DNA from: Wurfbainia villosa
Taxonomy: Eukaryota > Streptophyta > Magnoliopsida > Zingiberales > Zingiberaceae
Direction of reading: 5' to 3'
DNA: 64,000 nt
Assembly: GCA_025175895.1 (NCBI GenBank)
Contig: CM046000.1
Span: 95,960,753 to 96,024,752 of the forward strand
The notes under the pieces were generated by a model. It was not told the DNA's origin, made no database searches, and worked only from the letters and a program-made list of their open reading frames with translations. A program made the translations under genes and the position numbers. The stretch's first letter is position 1. Each line of letters opens with the position of its first letter. Below, in pieces: positions 60,019 to 64,000 of the stretch.

Positions 60019-61235
60019 TGTTGGTGCAACAATGCTCCAAGCATTTATATATGTTTTGATGTTTGGATAATCATCTAAGTTAGGCAATATCTTGTGATCT
60101 AATTGCAAAAATGTTTAAGTGACAGGGAAGTCTAAGTATGATCTTGGCAAAGGAAGTCCAAGTATGATCTTGGCAAAGGAAGTACAAGGGATGGACTTGG
60201 CAGCGTAAGACCAAGCTTGTAGTCTTGGCAGCGTAAAGTCCAAGTGAACCTTGACAAAGGAAAGTCCAAAGTAAAGTCTTGGCAGCATAAGTCCAAGCTT
60301 GTAGTCTTGGCGGCGTAAAGTCCAAGCATTTGGCAACCCAAGACATGACGAAACCGAAGGAAGCTCTTGGAAGTAAAGCGCAAAGGATGAACAAGTCGCA
60401 GACTCGGAGGGATCCTGAAGGCGCAAGGCTTATTGAGGAGCTACAAGGTTGAGTCTAGGTCTAGGGTATAAAATCAAGTATGAATTACTCATACTTGATG
60501 AGTATCAGTCGACTAATATGATGTATCACCGACCGGTCGGTCGATCGAGTCGGTAAAACCTAATCATCGATCATTGCCTTGGCGAGCGATCGATATCGTG
60601 ATCACCGATCGCTAAGGAATCAATCGACCGATCAAGGAAATATCGCCAGGAATCGGTCGATCGATCACCCCATCGGTCGATCGATGGAGGATCGATCGTG
60701 ATCATCACCGCCATTAGAGATTGTGGCTACGAATCTCCGCGGAGATCGCATTTCAGAAGCCGTTGGCTTCGGCGACAGTCCACTGATGGTAAGCATCAGT
60801 CGACTGATAGAAGCCCAACGGGAAAAATAGCCCCTCTTCTATAAAAAGGGGCCATGGGGAGCTTGGTGAAGCTAGTGCTCTTGCTCCCAACTACACCTAC
60901 GTGCTCACCAAGCTTTCCAAGTGTTTTTAGCAATTCAAAACCTCCTCTTCTCTTGTTCTTAATCATCCATCATTGTAAAGAAGAGGAGTGCATTGTAAGA
61001 TAAGATTTCTCCACCTTGGTTAATCCAAAGGAGGTTCTAGTGAAGATTGATTAGGGCTAATCCACCTTACGGATTGCCGTGGAGTAGGAGCGTCATCTCC
61101 GAACCACGTTACATCGGGTGTTAGCTTTGTTTCTCGCTTTTATTTGTGTTTATATTTGTATTGCTTCCGCTAACATTCTTGTAGAAACGAAGAAAGGCTA
61201 ATCACCCCCCTCTAGCCATTCCAAGGGTCCTAACA
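60019..61235 (+). repeat. 3' LTR of the SIRE-like element
   Basis: 1217 bp, the partner of 52973-54223. The TATA box is at 60840-60847. CAGTCGACTG-type palindromes at 60506 (one-off) and 60797. Confidence 0.94.
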
Positions 61236-61240
61236 CTCTT

Positions 61241-61749
61241 TACCCTATATGTTCATGCACTCTCTACATATTACCCCTGAGTTTATACTCACCACCCCGG
61301 GACCCTGGGCTTCCTGTCGCCCAGATAACAGGTAGAAGATTCCTTGGACGTTCGGAGCTCTGCCAGCTGATCCCATCTCACACCGAACTGATGGAGGTTT
61401 ATTTACGATTTGTTGTATTCTTGTGGATTAATGTATTCCGTATTGTTGTTTTGGATTTTAGCCTATATTGTTTCCGTATTTGTGATATACGGATGTATTG
61501 TATGTATTTGGCTGTTGTTGTGGTTTCTATTATGATTCTTGTTGTGTCAAGTCACTCCGGAGTGCACAGTTGGGTCTTTGTATCTTGTTTTTATCTGTAG
61601 TATGTTTCCGCTGTGTTTGGTATATTAATATCTTCATATTATATTGTTATTGTGGGCCTACGAGCCTTGTATTAACCCGATATATTGCCACGTACAGGGG
61701 AGATGTCGTCCATTTGCTTTTCGGCACGGTATACTCTCGGGGCATGACA
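61241..61749 (+). repeat. End of an LTR, decayed retrotransposon
   Basis: The stretch ends GGGGCATGACA seven bases before a tRNA-Met-type primer site. It carries TTTCCGCTGTGTTTGG and GTATTTGTGATATACGG, typical LTR 3' composition. No frame is conserved. It appears to be the continuation of 50946-51486. Confidence 0.6.
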
Positions 61750-61756
61750 ATTTTAT

Positions 61757-61770
61757 TGGTATCAAAGCCC
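61757..61770 (+). other. Primer binding site of the decayed element
   Basis: TGGTATCAAAGCCC has one mismatch to the initiator tRNA-Met primer site. Confidence 0.7.
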
Positions 61771-64000
61771 TAGGTTGCGAAGTCCATTTTTCGGATTTTA
61801 TTTCGTTCGGATATCGAGTTTTGCTTTACTCGGTTTTGATTTTATGAGTTCTGGGATCTGGCTATTGCGGGACATCTCCGAGCTACAAGGTTTAAGGTAT
61901 GTTAGTTGTTATTACATATCCTTCTGTTGGCTATGCATTTAGTTGCTTATAACAGTGCATGCCTTGTAGTATGTTAGTCAGTATTCGTAACCATGGTTTG
62001 AGTTGGTCACAGGAATGACATGTTGAGATTATTAGACATGTACCTGCTATCGAAAAGGTAGTTACCTTTGAGAGCCGATTGATACCGAGTCAGAAAGCAG
62101 GGATTAGGTAGTCACATCTCTTGTGGAGATCAAGGATTACAGTCCTAAGATTTTCACTAATTATGTTAGTCAGATCATTACCTATGGAGTAATGGACTAA
62201 GCGAGTATACTATTGCTGGTGTTGATAGTAGGAAATTAGTGGATGATATTCATGGGGATTTTGATCCCCGGACTGGTCGTTCTAGGTTGTATAACATTGG
62301 GAGTACTTTTGAGTACTTAACTCGTGTTATACGAAGAAAGTAGTGTTAGTTGAATACCATTATCCGGATCTAGCCGGTATTTGGTGGAAGAGATAGGAAC
62401 TAACCTTCGAGAAATCACACATCACTTGGCCACGGTGTAGTGATGTTGTGAGAGAGTATTTTTCCACGTCATCTTCTTTGACTCATTGTCAGGGAATTCT
62501 TGAGCTTTAAGTAGGGTGATCATTTGATAACGAAGGTACCATGCAAAGTCGTTAGACTTGCGAGGATTACGACCACCTAATAGCCCAAGAATGTGTTTGG
62601 GTTGGTTTTTGCCACCTACGGTTTATTGCCTGACATCTTGATCAGGGTGTTTGGATCTCCTACCAGACCCTACCGGAAGTGCATAGACCGAGTCATGTGT
62701 ATAGAAATGACTCCGTAGCAAGTGTTTTAAGAGTTGGAGATTTGATAAGCATATATTGCAAGTCAAATTATTAGAATTAGAAGTCTCCGAATGTTGGATA
62801 AAAGGAGCAAGATTTATGTCATGAGTCACGAGCGACTATTGGAGAGTTTTTCGATCATAGAAGACTGATTGCAGATTGTCAGCAGCTTCTCATGTTTATC
62901 AGCGAACTCAGAGGAAAGACTCCGAAAGGAGATTATGTGTGTGCAGTGTGGATTATGACGAGACACAGAGCCAGATTATCCGATGGACCATTGTATCTAT
63001 TTCTACTATAAGCAGTCGATATCTATGAGGAGAGTATGTATTTTGAAGACTCAGTTGAAGACTATGGATGATGCTTTTGAGCGAACGATCCACAACCTCG
63101 AAAGCTGAGATCATTACAGAAGATTGGGTTATCATATTAGCAGCTATTTACTACCTCAGATATAGTAGGAGTTCTTTGATACTTCCAACCAAGAGAAGCG
63201 AGTTACTCAGCACTATCAGCAGAAGACATCTCAGAAGATTCAGACATCCAGACGACAACAACTGTTACCTTCCCAGGCGTAGTTATGATTTGTTCAGAGG
63301 AGAGAGAGTATACAACGATGGTCGTATCTATGTCGTATTCTCCAGGTGTAGCTATACCTTTCACAGAGATGGAACGTGCTATGATGTTGACAGTTCTTTA
63401 GTATTATACAGCCGGATGTGTATCCTTTGTCAATACAACAGTGTTTACTATCTCCATTGCAGTTGTTTCAGTTGTACCTCAGTTCCAGCAGTTAATTTCA
63501 GTTCCTCCATGATAGTCTTTGCATCTACATGAGTTCAGCCGTTCAGAACAGATGTTGGACAAGTTTACATGATTACTCGAGAAGAAGTATAGAAGACCGA
63601 AGGATCGGTCCTTCGGGGTATTACTTTAGGTTATCCTATTTGCGGATATATCGAGAGATACTAGTAGTTTACAGGTATCTTTGTCTAGAACATTCTTGGA
63701 TAGGGTTCGAAGGGTTACTATCGACTTGTGGGTTGGTGATTTTCTCTACCGTCAGGTGAGATGTTGATCAACAATCAAGAAGTCAAGGGATACCCTTAGC
63801 CTTTGCTCGACATACCTCCACTATAGACATATCCTTACGGATAGTTGGATTGTTGGAGCATTGGTATACTAGGACTCTCGGATGTACGTATAATCCGAGA
63901 GTATTCGGATGTAGTTACGGATGAACTCTCAGGCTGGTCACTGCATGGGCAAGTGGAATATGCGATTGAGGTGATTTCGGGAATAGTCCTGATATTGGGG
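61771..64000 (+). other. Decayed internal region of an LTR retrotransposon
   Basis: The sequence has no long open frame. Pieces such as CVQCGL and a following YPMDHC (about 62940-62990) could be a ruined zinc knuckle of gag. The spacing after an ATTGGTATCA primer site suits a Ty3/gypsy element, but the superfamily is not resolved. Short frames at 63068-63532 and 63529-63759 match nothing I recognise. Confidence 0.4.

Larger units (their letters stand above)
52968..61240 (+). mobile_element. SIRE-like Ty1/copia retrotransposon with both LTRs
   Basis: LTRs are 52973-54223 and 60019-61235, beginning TGTTGGTGCAACAATG and ending GGTCCTAACA. The target duplication CTCTT lies at 52968-52972 and 61236-61240. 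Primer site, gag, pol and a long 3' non-coding region are all present. It is inserted 27 bp right of the solo LTR's end. Gag-pol has several in-frame stops, but the pieces are long and the LTRs similar, so insertion looks fairly recent. Confidence 0.95.

Overview
This window is plant nuclear DNA, about 90 percent of it transposable elements nested in one another. Plant origin follows from Ty1/copia elements primed on initiator tRNA-Met, CACTA and Mutator-like elements with plant-type transposases, plant mobile domain (PMD) genes and one intact trichome birefringence-like (TBL) gene. The GC-rich TBL exons would fit a monocot, but the species cannot be named from the sequence.

Layout: 1-8637 is a Ty1/copia element whose 5' LTR runs off the left edge. 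It sits inside the gag of a second, SIRE-like element that has kept gag but has no pol (8638-13501; LTR 11614-13501). 13502-17918 is the only stretch not dominated by transposons. It holds a hAT-type MITE with a perfect 8-bp target duplication (14850-15348) and the five-exon TBL gene on the minus strand (17456-15582), whose splice phases all close to give 447 aa.

17929-41855 is a giant Mutator-like element (MULE) with ~190-bp terminal inverted repeats and a 10-bp target duplication (TTTAATATAT). It carries a broken mudrA transposase (plus strand) and two diverged genes in opposite orientation, each joining a PMD to a Ulp1-type (C48) cysteine protease domain. It also carries five arrays of short imperfect palindromes, two of them inverted homologues lying in the first introns of the outermost genes. 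A minus-strand copia element (27961-36681, TSD TTTTG) has landed in the middle of one of its palindromes.

41869-42555 is a copia fragment (345-bp LTR plus antisense RNase H). A CACTA element (42556 to about 50945) cuts it, with a TNP2-type transposase, a Transposase_24-type second gene, a GC-rich block and palindromic subterminal repeats; its right CACTA terminus is not visible. From about 50946 to the end there is a decayed LTR retrotransposon (LTR end 61749, primer site 61757). It is interrupted by a solo LTR (51492-52945, TSD CTTCA) and, 27 bp away, by a nearly complete SIRE-like copia element (52973-61235, TSD CTCTT).

Most transposon genes carry stops or frameshifts. The parts that look intact are the TBL gene and most of the minus-strand PMD-Ulp1 exons. 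The main unusual observation is the MULE, for its combination of size, paired PMD-Ulp1 cargo and palindrome arrays.
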